Origin: CAWDZK01 sp963807005
GTDB lineage: Bacteria; Actinomycetota; Actinomycetes; JACCUZ01
NCBI GenBank assembly: GCA_963807005.1
Contig: CAWDZK010000001.1
Span: forward strand, 682,001-746,000
DNA: 64,000 nt
Direction of reading: 5' to 3'
Below the pieces are notes generated by a model. The model saw only the letters and a list, made by a program, of their open reading frames with translations, ran no database searches and was not told the origin of the DNA. The position numbers and the translations under genes are program-made. Below, one piece after another: positions 33,748 to 42,002 of the stretch. How positions within the stretch are numbered: position 1 is the first letter of the stretch; each line of letters opens with the position of its first letter.

Positions 33748-33817
33748 TGTGGTCGTCGTCGGTGGGGTCGTCGTCGGTGGGTCGATGCCAGGGTCCGGAT
33801 CGCCACCCGCGGTGGGG

Positions 33818-34507
33818 TCAGCCGGCCAGCTGACGGTTCAAGGCGGCGAGCACCGAGCGGGCGACCGCGTCGGCCTCGTCCCCACGGACCGCGGCGGAGC
33901 CGGTGAGCACCTGCTCCCCGGTGCGCGGCAGCACCATCGTGAGGACGGCCATCGCCACCTCGCGGTTGCCGGTGGCAACGATCGTCGCGGACTCGACCTC
34001 GCAGGGCTGGCCGAGCAGCTCGGACACCGCATCCAGGGTCGCGACGGCCACCAGCCGGGCCCGGTGGCTGGCACCAGCCGGACCCTGGGAGCGGCCCTCG
34101 AAGAGCTGGTCACCGGACGCCAGGGTCACCGACGCCTCGGTCTCGCCCTTGCCGCTGCGCACCATGATCGCGGCGATCGCCGGCCGGATGACCGGGTCCG
34201 CCTCGTCGTCGCGGCTGGCGTCGTCGGCGTCGGCCTCATCGTCCCGGGCCCCGTTCGGGTTGGCGCGGACCTCGTCGTCGCCCATCTGCACGACCGACAC
34301 GATCCGATGGTCGATGTCGATGTCGTAGCGGGCCATCGCCAGGGACTGGACGTCGCGCACCACCTGCTTGGCAGGCTTGCCCGGGTCGGCCAGGACGTGC
34401 ACCTCGGTGGGCACCGCGTCGGGCCCGGTGACGACGCTGGCGGCGCGGACCCCCTGGATGTGGCGCAGCGAGTCCTCGAGCTCCGGCAGGAGGCGCAGGG
34501 TAGGCAT
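33818..34507 (-). CDS. Protein of unknown function (229 aa)
   Basis: Two-part cytoplasmic protein. The N-terminal 80 residues (HIQGVRAASVVTGPDAV, then RYDIDIDHRIVSVVQMG) look like a small alpha/beta domain. An acidic Asp/Glu-rich linker follows at about 87-104. The C-terminal part, with ARLVAVATLDAVSELLGQ and GNREVAMAVLTMVLPR, resembles the first in strand order. No enzyme motif is seen. The ATG at 34507 starts it. The preceding gene on the same strand ends 53 bases upstream. Confidence 0.68.
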   Translation of the reverse strand: MPTLRLLPELEDSLRHIQGVRAASVVTGPDAVPTEVHVLADPGKPAKQVVRDVQSLAMARYDIDIDHRIVSVVQMGDDEVRANPNGARDDEADADDASRDDEADPVIRPAIAAIMVRSGKGETEASVTLASGDQLFEGRSQGPAGASHRARLVAVATLDAVSELLGQPCEVESATIVATGNREVAMAVLTMVLPRTGEQVLTGSAAVRGDEADAVARSVLAALNRQLAG

Positions 34508-34560
34508 GATCGGCGGGGCTCCCTCGGGCTTCGTCGGTGGGTGGGCGGACGGGGCGGACG

Positions 34561-35151
34561 TCAGGGGTGGTCGGTCCCGGTGGGCACGTCGCGCAGGTCG
34601 GCGACGAACAGTCGGCGTCCTGACCCCTCCAGGGTGCTCGGTCCCGAGCCCGCGGAGGTTGAGGCGCGCCGCGCATCGTCCAGATCGATCCGCTCCGGTG
34701 CGGGCGGCCGGACCGCTTGCTCCGCGGCGGTGGGGGGTCGTTCGAGGGCATCTGGGGGTCCGGGCGTGGCCGGGGGACGCTCGGGACCCACAGCACCGGG
34801 CGGATCCTTCGGCGTCGGCGTCGGTGTCGGACCGGTCACCGCGTCCGGCCCGGCCTCCCCGGCGTCCAGCATGGCCGCGGACTGCTCGACGTACGCTCGC
34901 GCCTCGGCGTCGCTGGCGTCCAGGGCGCCCAGCATGGCCGGCAGCACGGTGCGGGCATGGTCGTCGAGCGCGTTGACGGCGGCCCGCTGCCAGAAGCGGA
35001 TCCGCTGGGCGGCCCGGGTCGTGAGCTCGCCGGCCGCCACGGCGGCGCTGAGCTCGGCGTCGAAGCGGGGGGTCGCGTGGTCGGTCCTGGCGTCCAGCAG
35101 CCCGTTGACCAGGTCGGACCAGAGCGAGCCCGCAGCCTCGCCGGCGCTCAC
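34561..35151 (-). CDS. Protein of unknown function with Pro-rich linker
   Basis: Protein of 196 aa. The first 95 residues are helical (SLWSDLVNGLLDARTDH, RIRFWQRAAVNALDDHART), followed by a Pro/Thr/Gly-rich disordered segment and a short C terminus GSGRRLFVADLRD. No family recognised. The GTG at 35151 is preferred, with GAGAGGG ahead; upstream extension would add an unstructured Ser/Arg-rich stretch from less GC-rich DNA. Likely transcribed with the 229-aa gene. Confidence 0.55.
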   Translation of the reverse strand: MSAGEAAGSLWSDLVNGLLDARTDHATPRFDAELSAAVAAGELTTRAAQRIRFWQRAAVNALDDHARTVLPAMLGALDASDAEARAYVEQSAAMLDAGEAGPDAVTGPTPTPTPKDPPGAVGPERPPATPGPPDALERPPTAAEQAVRPPAPERIDLDDARRASTSAGSGPSTLEGSGRRLFVADLRDVPTGTDHP

Positions 35152-35612
35152 ACGGCCCTCTCGTCCACGCCCGGACAGTAAAGGAGCCCAGGCGGAAATC
35201 GGGGGAGATTCCCCTCGGAATGGTCTGGACGGAGCAAAGTCGTCACTCGTTCGGACGCACCGACCACGGCTAGTCATTTCGGACGAGATTGCTCGGACTA
35301 CTAGAGACAAACCGGCCTAAGGCTTGACGCGAGGTTTACCCACACTCTTCACTAACACCGCAGATGGGCCGACACATGTCCAGAGTCTTGGGATGATCGG
35401 CTCTCGGCGCCTCCTCCTCGGGAGCGAGTTCCTTCGCGAGGCTTGACAACTGCAGAGAGCGTGATCGGGATCGGCAGCACAAGGCAGCCGATCAGCAGCA
35501 GCGTGCTTTCTCTTCGACAGAAGCAAGGCTGGATTCGTCCTGAGCGGAGCGGATCGTGCACGGGCACATAGCGGAACCCGTGACATGACACGCAAGGGGA
35601 TGAGACCCACAC
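35152..35612 (+). other. Less GC-rich leader region before the HD-GYP operon
   Basis: No gene is seen here apart from the possible start region of the minus-strand gene. The stretch from about 35205 has visibly more A/T than its surroundings. It has small hairpins: GATCGGC (35469-35475) with GCCGATC (35487-35493); GCTTTCT/AGAAGC around 35507-35527; and CACGGG/CCCGTG around 35557-35583. A perfect TTGACA occurs at 35443-35448 but has no good -10 partner. Probably promoter and untranslated leader for the genes downstream. Confidence 0.45.
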
Positions 35613-35675
35613 ATGAAGAAGATCGTGTCCGCTGTCGAGCAGTTCCTTCAGTCCGGCGCAAGCTGGAAGTGGTGA
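35613..35675 (+). CDS. Candidate 20-residue peptide ahead of the HD-GYP operon
   Basis: Short open frame encoding MKKIVSAVEQFLQSGASWKW, 70 bases before the HD-GYP gene and on the same strand. A purine-rich AAGGGGATGAG lies about 12 bases upstream. The peptide is basic and amphipathic with an aromatic Trp-Lys-Trp C terminus, and its codons are typical of a real gene. It may be a signalling or membrane-active peptide, or a regulatory leader peptide. No modification enzyme is nearby. Coding is inferred only. Confidence 0.5.
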   Translation: MKKIVSAVEQFLQSGASWKW

Positions 35676-35745
35676 AGGCAGTTACCCCTGCGCTGCCGGT
35701 CCCCGTCACTCTCTCTGTGCCTTCCCCACGATCAGGAGCGTCTCG

Positions 35746-37101
35746 ATGACCGAGCTGCCCCTCGCTGCGCGACTCTACGTCGCGGGTGTCGTGGCCTCGG
35801 CCTGCGCGCTGATCGCGCTCGCGATCTACTTCCGGCCGCAGGACGAGATGGCGACGGTCGCCATCTTGATCGTCCTGCACATCGTGGGGGAGTCTCTGCT
35901 GGCTCGCGGGAGCCGCGATCTCCTGTCGATCTCGCTTGGTTCGGTCACCTCCATCGCAGCGCTGCCGCTGGTGGGCATGTGGGGGGCCGTCCTGGTCGCA
36001 TGGACCGCTGCATTCGCGCTCGACCGCGAACCGACCGCGCTGGTGAAGCGGTTCTTCAACGGTGCGCAGCTCGCCCTGGCTGCGGGCGCAGCCGGAGCGG
36101 CCTACGAACTGCTCGGCGGGACCACCAACCTTGTGAAGGACAGCTTTCCCGGGGTCCTCGGGCCCATCCTCGCGGCAGATGTCGTGCACTGCGCCGTCAA
36201 CGGGGCCTTGGTCGCCGTCATCGTCGGTCTCCAGCACCATGTCTCGCCTGTCGTCGTGTTCCAGGGCACCATGGCCCGCTCGGTCGTCCCGTACATCGCC
36301 TACGGGCTGTTCGGCATCTCTCTCGCGGTCCTGTGGGACCCGGTCGGCCTCGGTCCGGTCTCTGCCGTGCTGCTTCTGCTCCCACTGTTCGTGGCGCGAT
36401 GGGCCTACGCGCAGTACGCCGAGGAGCAGCGGGCTTACGACCGCACCGTCCGCACCCTCATGGCGGCGGTCGAGACCAAGGACCTCTACACCCGAGGCCA
36501 CAGCGAGCGGGTCTCGGCCGCATCCGTGCTCATCGCGCGCGAGATCGGCATGCGGGAAGACCGGGTCGCGTCGCTGCGGTATGCCGGGATGCTGCACGAC
36601 GTCGGGAAGCTGGGCGTGCCGACCCGGGTGCTGCAGAAGGCCGGTCGGCTGTCCGACGACGAGTTCGCGGCCATCCAGCGGCACCCCTTGCAGGGCCTGG
36701 AGATCGTCCGCGAGATCGACTTCCTCGACGAGGCCAACGCGGGGATCCTGCACCACCACGAGCGTCTCGACGGCCTCGGCTACCCGGTCGGTCTGAGAGG
36801 TGACCAGATCCCCGAGTTCGCCCGGGTGATCGCGGTCGCCGACGCGTTCGACTCCATGACCACCACCCGTTCCTACCGCGGTGCCCGCACCCTCGAGGAG
36901 GCTGTCACCGAGCTGCGCCGCTGCGCGGGCACGCAGTTCGAGCCGGTGATGGTGGAGGCGCTGGTGCGGGCGCTGGACGAGCACGGCTGGTCGCCGGAGG
37001 TCACGCCGCTGTTCTCCGTGCCGGAGCCGGACGAGGTGTTCGACCAGGACCGCCGGGTGTCTGACCACGACGACCCGGCCTACCTCGAGGACTCGCGTTG
37101 A
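35746..37101 (+). CDS. Membrane HD-GYP domain protein
   Basis: Protein of 451 aa. Residues 10-220 hold about seven or eight membrane helices forming an uncharacterised sensor domain. Residues 232-400 are an HD-GYP domain with GHSERV, the metal pair His284-Asp285 in MLHDVGKLG, HHHERLDGLGYP (GYP 345-347) and VADAFDSMT, all intact. Such domains hydrolyse cyclic di-GMP. The last 50 residues are acidic. AGGAG lies nine bases before the ATG. The stop overlaps the next gene as TTGA. Confidence 0.9.
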   Translation: MTELPLAARLYVAGVVASACALIALAIYFRPQDEMATVAILIVLHIVGESLLARGSRDLLSISLGSVTSIAALPLVGMWGAVLVAWTAAFALDREPTALVKRFFNGAQLALAAGAAGAAYELLGGTTNLVKDSFPGVLGPILAADVVHCAVNGALVAVIVGLQHHVSPVVVFQGTMARSVVPYIAYGLFGISLAVLWDPVGLGPVSAVLLLLPLFVARWAYAQYAEEQRAYDRTVRTLMAAVETKDLYTRGHSERVSAASVLIAREIGMREDRVASLRYAGMLHDVGKLGVPTRVLQKAGRLSDDEFAAIQRHPLQGLEIVREIDFLDEANAGILHHHERLDGLGYPVGLRGDQIPEFARVIAVADAFDSMTTTRSYRGARTLEEAVTELRRCAGTQFEPVMVEALVRALDEHGWSPEVTPLFSVPEPDEVFDQDRRVSDHDDPAYLEDSR

Positions 37102-38387
37102 GCGGGCTGCGACGACGACTCGACGACGCCGGCTCGATGGGCTACTTCGTCGTCGTCATCGCCGCCGGCCTCCTCGCGGTCGCCTCGATGGTAGTGACGG
37201 CATCACCTGGCGGCGGGCTCGTGCAAGGCCAGATCGCCCTGGCGTTCGCCGCGTTCATTGCGCTGGGAGAGCTCGTCCGGATCACGCTTCCTGGCGGACG
37301 TGACGCCGCGCCGTTGGCCACGGCCGGATCGCTTGCCTACCTTCTGCTCACTACCTTCTCGGGCAGTCCCGCAGAGCACGGTGCCATGCAGGTCATCGCC
37401 GTGTCGATCGTCGCGATGCTCGTTGGCGTCGGGCCACACGCTGTGGTCGGCAGGGCACCTTCGCTGGACAGCCTGGCTCGCCGGCTGCTCGTCATCGGTG
37501 TTTCGGCCGCGGTCTTCCGCGGCACCGGGATAGGCGACCGGGCGGACGGCCTTCAGGGCGGCTGGTTGGCCCTCGTCTTCATCGGGGTGGTCTTGCTCGG
37601 CCTCGTGACGGACTCGATACTCGCGGCTGCCGTCCGGGCCGGCGAGGACCGGGCGCCGTTCTGGCCCGTGCTGCGCAACGAGGTGCGGGCCCAGGTCGGG
37701 ATCGGCTCGGCGATCGGCGCGACGGGTGCGCTGATCGCGCTGGCTGCCACGATCATGGGCTACTGGGCCCTGCCGGTGTTCGTCGTGCCCCTGCTGCTCA
37801 CCCAGTTCGCCTTCCGCCGGTACGCCGCCATCCGCGAGTCCTCGCTGCAGACGATCCGCGCGCTCTCCCGGGTCACGGAGCTCGGCGGCTACACCGAGTC
37901 CGGCCACTCCCGCCGGGTGACCACGCTGGCCGTCGCGGTCGGCCGCGAGCTCGGCATGAGCGACGCGGAGCTGCGCGACCTCGAGTACGCCGCCCTCATG
38001 CACGACATCGGCCAGCTGTCGCTGGCGGAGCCGATCCCCGGCGGCGCCACGGTCGTCGCGGCCCCCGGGGACCAGCGTCGGATCGCCAAGCTCGGGGCCG
38101 ACATCATCATGCAGACCGGCGTCCTCGACAACGTCGCCTCGATCGTCGAGCAGCAGGCCGAGCCGTACCGCAAGGCGCACGACGTCCGGCACGGCGATGT
38201 GCCGCTCGCGGCGCGGATCATCAAGGCGGTCAACGCCTTCGACGACCTGGTCGGCGACTCGTTCGAGATCAGCCGACGACTGGGCGCACTGGAGCGGCTC
38301 CGCCTCGGGATGGCTTACGAGTACGACCCGACCGTCGTCGAGTCCCTCTCGAAGACCGTGGAGCGCACGGCCCGTCTCGGCGTCTGA
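37098..38387 (+). CDS. Membrane HD domain protein, degenerate HD-GYP
   Basis: Protein of 429 aa, a diverged relative of the preceding gene. It has about seven membrane helices over residues 15-235, then an HD-like domain with SGHSRRV and His302-Asp303 in MHDIGQLS. The GYP segment is replaced by EQQAEPYRKAHD, so several metal ligands are lost and hydrolysis of cyclic di-GMP is doubtful. The TTG start at 37098 is coupled to the upstream stop. It may be a regulatory partner of the intact enzyme. Its last 73 bases are antisense to the DUF5317 gene. Confidence 0.85.
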   Translation: MSGLRRRLDDAGSMGYFVVVIAAGLLAVASMVVTASPGGGLVQGQIALAFAAFIALGELVRITLPGGRDAAPLATAGSLAYLLLTTFSGSPAEHGAMQVIAVSIVAMLVGVGPHAVVGRAPSLDSLARRLLVIGVSAAVFRGTGIGDRADGLQGGWLALVFIGVVLLGLVTDSILAAAVRAGEDRAPFWPVLRNEVRAQVGIGSAIGATGALIALAATIMGYWALPVFVVPLLLTQFAFRRYAAIRESSLQTIRALSRVTELGGYTESGHSRRVTTLAVAVGRELGMSDAELRDLEYAALMHDIGQLSLAEPIPGGATVVAAPGDQRRIAKLGADIIMQTGVLDNVASIVEQQAEPYRKAHDVRHGDVPLAARIIKAVNAFDDLVGDSFEISRRLGALERLRLGMAYEYDPTVVESLSKTVERTARLGV

Positions 38388-38914
38388 CCGCTTCGGCGGC
38401 GGCGCCCGGCCGTCACCAGCAGCAACCCGACGCCGGCCGCGACCAGCACGTCGCCCACGCTGACCACCTGCGGCCGACCGGGCAGGGCCACCGGCACCAC
38501 GTCGCCGAGGCGGGCCAACCTGGTGCCGGGACCGGTCGGCTCACGCATGGCATCTGTGCCCAGGTGCAGGTCGGCGCGGGAGATGCCGGCCCGGGCAGCC
38601 GCCTCGACCGACACCGGCATGGCGGCGTTGGCGGTCACGACCGCGACGTTGAGCAGCAGGCCAAGGGCCATCAGCGGTACGCCGGGCAGCCGGGCGTTGC
38701 CGAGCAGGAACAGCCCGACCAGGGCGGCCGTGAGCACCAGCGCGAGCCCGCGCGCGATCCCCGAGCCGGGGGCCAGCGTGGAGGTCGCCAGCTGGACGGC
38801 CGCAGCGACCACCAGCAGCCGGACGGCGCGCACCCGGATCCGCGCCAGCCGGGCCCGGTCGGTGGCGAGGACCACGGCCAGCGCCCCGACCGCCACCACC
38901 AGCACCAGGACCAT
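38315..38914 (-). CDS. DUF5317 membrane protein
   Basis: Protein of 199 aa with four or five hydrophobic helices and a short polar segment containing ISRADLHLGTDAM, and later LARLGDVVPVALPGRPQVVS, a pattern I associate with DUF5317. Function unknown. It converges on, and overlaps by 73 bases, the degenerate HD gene, so its C-terminal 24 residues are encoded opposite that gene. Those residues are basic and may not be conserved. The start is ATG at 38914. Confidence 0.75.
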   Translation of the reverse strand: MVLVLVVAVGALAVVLATDRARLARIRVRAVRLLVVAAAVQLATSTLAPGSGIARGLALVLTAALVGLFLLGNARLPGVPLMALGLLLNVAVVTANAAMPVSVEAAARAGISRADLHLGTDAMREPTGPGTRLARLGDVVPVALPGRPQVVSVGDVLVAAGVGLLLVTAGRRRRSGQTPRRAVRSTVFERDSTTVGSYS

Positions 38915-38964
38915 CCCGTTAGTCTCGCCTGCCGGACCGCCGTCGACGGGGAGGCCAACCCACC

Positions 38965-40305
38965 GTGTTCGAGACCGTGCTCGTCGCCAACCGCGGCGAG
39001 ATCGCCCGCCGCATCATCCGCACCGTCCAGCGGATGGGCCTGCGCGCGGTCGCGGTCCACTCCGACGTCGACGCACACCTGCCGTACGTCCGCGAGGCCG
39101 ACGAGGCCGTGGCGATCGGTCCGGCCGCGCCGGCCCAGAGCTACCGGGACGCCGACGCCGTGCTCGAGGCGGCCCGGCAGACCGGCGCGCAGGCCGTCCA
39201 CCCGGGCTACGGCTTCCTCGCCGAGGACCCCGGTTTCGCCCGGCGGGTCCGGGACGCTGGGCTGGTCTGGGTCGGGCCGTCGGCGGAGGCGATCGAGGCC
39301 ATGGGCGACAAGATCCGGGCTCGCAACCTGGTGGCCGCTGCCGGGGTCCCGGTCTCCCGGGGCACGACCGAGCCGGTGGCCGACGCTGAGGCGGCCCTCG
39401 CCGCCGCGGCGGAGATCGGCTACCCGGTCATGGTCAAGGCCTCGGCCGGCGGCGGCGGGATGGGGATGGCGGTCGCGGCCGACGAGGCCGCCCTGCGCAC
39501 CGAGCTGGACCGGGTCCGCGGCTTCGCCGAGCGGATGTTCGGCGACCCGGCGGTGCTGCTGGAGCGGTTCTTCCCGCGGGTGCGCCACGTCGAGGTACAG
39601 GTGCTCGGCCTGGCCGACGGTCGGGTGGTCGCCCTGGGGGAGCGCGACTGCTCGGTGCAGCGCCGCAACCAGAAGGTCGCCGAGGAGACTCCCTCACCGG
39701 CTGTCGGGCCGGAGCTGCGCGAACGGCTGTTCACCGCGGCCGTCCGCGCCGCGGAAGCCGTCGGCTACCGCAACGCGGGCACGGTCGAGTGCCTGCTGGA
39801 CGTGGACAGCGGCGAGGTGGTCTTCCTGGAGATGAACACCCGGCTCCAGGTCGAGCACCCGGTCACGGAGATGGTCACCGGGATCGACCTGGTCGAGCAG
39901 CAGCTGCTGGTGGCGGCCGGCCGGCCGGTGACCTTCGACCCCGACCAGGTGCGGCCGTCGGGGCACGCGATCGAGCTACGGATCAACGCCGAGGACCCGG
40001 TGCGGTTCTTCCCCGGCCCCGGGTTGATCACCGCGTGGCAGGAACCGGACGGGGAGGGGGTCCGGGTGGACAGCGGGTACGCCGTGGGCACCACCGTGAC
40101 CCCGCACTACGACTCGCTGATGGCCAAGCTGGTGGTCCACGGCGACGACCGGGACCAGGCGCTCGAGCGGGCGCGCACCGCGGTGGCCGGCTTCCGGGTC
40201 GAGGGGCCGAAGTGCAACCTGCCGTTCTTCGCCGAGCTCCTGGCGTACCCGGAGTTCGTCTCCGGCGACTACGACACCGGGATCGTGGGCCGGATGCGCG
40301 CCTGA
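38965..40305 (+). CDS. accC: Biotin carboxylase subunit (acyl-CoA carboxylase)
   Basis: ATP-grasp enzyme (446 aa) that carboxylates biotin on a carrier protein for fatty acid precursor synthesis. N-terminal NRGEIARRI and HPGYGFLAED; ATP-grasp KASAGGGGMGM; biotin and bicarbonate site EMNTRLQVEHPVTE; C-terminal GPGLITAW and DSGYAVGTTVTPHYDSL. It ends without a biotin carrier domain. The start is GTG at 38965, with TAGTCT (38920-38925) a likely -10. A separate 71-residue carrier gene follows 88 bases later, which fits its missing domain. Confidence 0.92.
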   Translation: MFETVLVANRGEIARRIIRTVQRMGLRAVAVHSDVDAHLPYVREADEAVAIGPAAPAQSYRDADAVLEAARQTGAQAVHPGYGFLAEDPGFARRVRDAGLVWVGPSAEAIEAMGDKIRARNLVAAAGVPVSRGTTEPVADAEAALAAAAEIGYPVMVKASAGGGGMGMAVAADEAALRTELDRVRGFAERMFGDPAVLLERFFPRVRHVEVQVLGLADGRVVALGERDCSVQRRNQKVAEETPSPAVGPELRERLFTAAVRAAEAVGYRNAGTVECLLDVDSGEVVFLEMNTRLQVEHPVTEMVTGIDLVEQQLLVAAGRPVTFDPDQVRPSGHAIELRINAEDPVRFFPGPGLITAWQEPDGEGVRVDSGYAVGTTVTPHYDSLMAKLVVHGDDRDQALERARTAVAGFRVEGPKCNLPFFAELLAYPEFVSGDYDTGIVGRMRA

Positions 40306-40393
40306 CCGCCGCCCGCGAGGGCGGCCGCAGGCCTGTGGTTGGATGCCGACCCGGTGGCCGTACCGCCGCCGACGTGAGCCGAGAGGAGCCCCT

Positions 40394-40609
40394 GTGGCGA
40401 AGGAAGTCCGGGCCGAGATGGTGGCGAACGTCTGGAAGGTCGTCGTCGCAGAGGGTGACAGCGTCGCCGACGGGGACACCCTGGTGATCCTCGAGTCCAT
40501 GAAGATGGAGATCCCGGTGCTCGCCGAGACCGACGGGAAGATCTCCGGTCTGCACGTCTCCGAGGGCGACGTCGTCCAGGAGGGAGACGTCATCGCCGTG
40601 ATCGAGTAG
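40394..40609 (+). CDS. Biotin/lipoyl carrier protein, TB7.3 type
   Basis: 71-residue biotin carrier domain. The biotinylation motif is ESMKMEIPVLAE, with Lys at residue 34 as the attachment site. Length and pattern (VRAEMVANVWKVVVAEGDSV at the start, GDVIAVIE at the end) match the mycobacterial TB7.3 protein. It probably serves the biotin carboxylase encoded upstream. The GTG start at 40394 has GAGAGGAG upstream; an earlier in-frame ATG would add an Arg-rich stretch. Confidence 0.9.
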   Translation: MAKEVRAEMVANVWKVVVAEGDSVADGDTLVILESMKMEIPVLAETDGKISGLHVSEGDVVQEGDVIAVIE

Positions 40610-40665
40610 CCCAGACTCCCGGATCGAGCCACCCGTCCGGCTCAAGGTCGCCGCGGCAGGGCCCG

Positions 40666-41769
40666 ATGCACACCTTTGTGACTGGATCGGAACCATTGAG
40701 CGTCGTCCCGTTCCTCCGCGCTCTGTCAGAGGTGGGGGGCTCGGACCTGCACATCAAGGTGGGCTCGCCGCCGCGCGTCCGGATCGACGGCCGCCTGCGC
40801 AAGCTGCAGGCCCCGAACCTCACCCCGACCGACACCGAGCACATGGTGCGAGAGGTGCTCCGCGAGGACCTGATCTCCGAGTTCGCGGCCACCAACGAGG
40901 CCGACTTCGCCTACTCGGTGCCCGGACTCGGCCGGTTCCGGGTCAACGCGTTCCGCTCCCGCGGGTCCTCGGGCATGGTCTTCCGGCGGGTCAGCGTGGG
41001 CGCGATCCCGCTGGACGAGCTCGGGCTGCCGCCGGTCATCAGCTCCCTGGCGATGGAGCCCCGCGGCCTGGTGCTGGTCACCGGACCCACCGGGTCGGGC
41101 AAGACCACGACCCTCGCCGGGATGATCGACCAGATCAACAACAACCGCGAGGTGCACGTCGTCACCATCGAGGACCCGATCGAGGTCCTGCACTTCGACA
41201 AGCTCTCGATGATCAACCAGCGCGAGGTGCGCCTGGACACGGCGGACTTCAGCGTCGCGCTGCGGGCCGCTATGCGGCAGGACCCGGACGTCATCCTCGT
41301 CGGCGAGATGCGGGACCACGAGACGGTGAAGGCCGCCCTGGCCGCGTCCGAGACCGGACACTTCGTCATGTCGACCCTGCACACCACCGACGCGCAGGAG
41401 ACGATCACCCGCGTCATCGACTTCTTCCCGCCGCACGAGCAGAAGCAGGTCAGGCTCTCCCTGGCCGGTGCCCTGCGCGGCATCATCTGCCAGCGGCTGG
41501 TGCCCCGCGCCGACGGGCAGGGTCGATGCGTGACCATGGAGGTCTGCGTGGCCACCGGCCGGATCGCCGACGCCATCGCCGACCCGGACAAGACCGGCAC
41601 GATCTCGGAGCTGATCAAGGAGGGCGCGTACTACGGCATGCAGACCTTCGACCAGCACCTCGTTGCCCTGATCCGCGACGGCGTCATCACGCTGGACGCG
41701 GCCATGAGCGCATCGACCAGCCCGCACGACCTCACCGTCGAGCTGCGCCGGCTGGGCCTGGTGGCCTGA
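40666..41769 (+). CDS. pilT: PilT-type twitching ATPase
   Basis: Hexameric retraction ATPase (367 aa) of type IV pili. N-terminal PAS-like region with GGSDLHIKVGSPPRVRIDG; Walker A GPTGSGKTTT; Asp box EDPIEVLH; Walker B LVGEMRDHETV; His box STLHTTDAQE. All are intact, so it should be an active motor. No other pilus gene is in the window. The ATG at 40666 lies 56 bases after the carrier gene; a later start at about 40696 is possible. Confidence 0.92.
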   Translation: MHTFVTGSEPLSVVPFLRALSEVGGSDLHIKVGSPPRVRIDGRLRKLQAPNLTPTDTEHMVREVLREDLISEFAATNEADFAYSVPGLGRFRVNAFRSRGSSGMVFRRVSVGAIPLDELGLPPVISSLAMEPRGLVLVTGPTGSGKTTTLAGMIDQINNNREVHVVTIEDPIEVLHFDKLSMINQREVRLDTADFSVALRAAMRQDPDVILVGEMRDHETVKAALAASETGHFVMSTLHTTDAQETITRVIDFFPPHEQKQVRLSLAGALRGIICQRLVPRADGQGRCVTMEVCVATGRIADAIADPDKTGTISELIKEGAYYGMQTFDQHLVALIRDGVITLDAAMSASTSPHDLTVELRRLGLVA

Positions 41770-41795
41770 CCGCACCTGTCGACGACCCGAAGCCG

Positions 41796-41984
41796 TCAGC
41801 CGGAGCGGACACCGTGCTCGACGCAGCGGGCCTCCCAGCCCCTGGGCAGCACCTGTACGACCATCCGCCGCCGGCAGTGCCCGCAGTAGCGCGGGGGCTC
41901 CAGCTCCCGACGCTCGGCACACGCGCCGTGGTCGCCGGTCGAGGCGTCGCCGCACTGCTCGCACCAGACGCCCTCGTCCACCAC
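41796..41984 (-). CDS. Small zinc-ribbon protein (62 aa)
   Basis: Cys-rich protein: WCEQCGD, ACAERRE, YCGHCRRRM and ARCVEHG provide six to seven Cys and a His, suggesting two zinc sites. Residues RMVVQVLPRGWEARC are distinctive. I do not know a function. The start is GTG at 41984, seven bases from a TAGCCT -10 on the minus strand. It shares a divergent promoter with the thioesterase gene. Confidence 0.75.
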   Translation of the reverse strand: MVDEGVWCEQCGDASTGDHGACAERRELEPPRYCGHCRRRMVVQVLPRGWEARCVEHGVRSG

Positions 41985-41990
41985 GGGACG

Positions 41991-41997
41991 TAGGCTA
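41991..41997. promoter_or_regulatory. Symmetric -10 serving two divergent genes
   Basis: TAGGCTA reads TAGGCT on the plus strand and TAGCCT on the minus strand. The plus start codon (42003) is six bases away and the minus start codon (41984) seven bases away. Both genes would be leaderless and driven by one shared element. Confidence 0.6.
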
Positions 41998-42002
41998 ACC
42001 AG

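Noticed and set aside
35443..35448. TTGACA as a promoter for the HD-GYP operon
   Set aside because: A perfect -35, but nothing near a -10 consensus occurs 16-18 bases downstream (CGGGAT at best).
35205..35612. Cyclic di-GMP or cyclic di-AMP riboswitch
   Set aside because: The hairpins present do not show the conserved cores of either class that I know; only a generic structured leader can be claimed.
35613..35675. RiPP precursor peptide
   Set aside because: The Trp-Lys-Trp end resembles some cyclised peptides, but there is no radical SAM maturase, YcaO, protease or exporter near it. BioB is the only radical SAM enzyme in the window and is unrelated.
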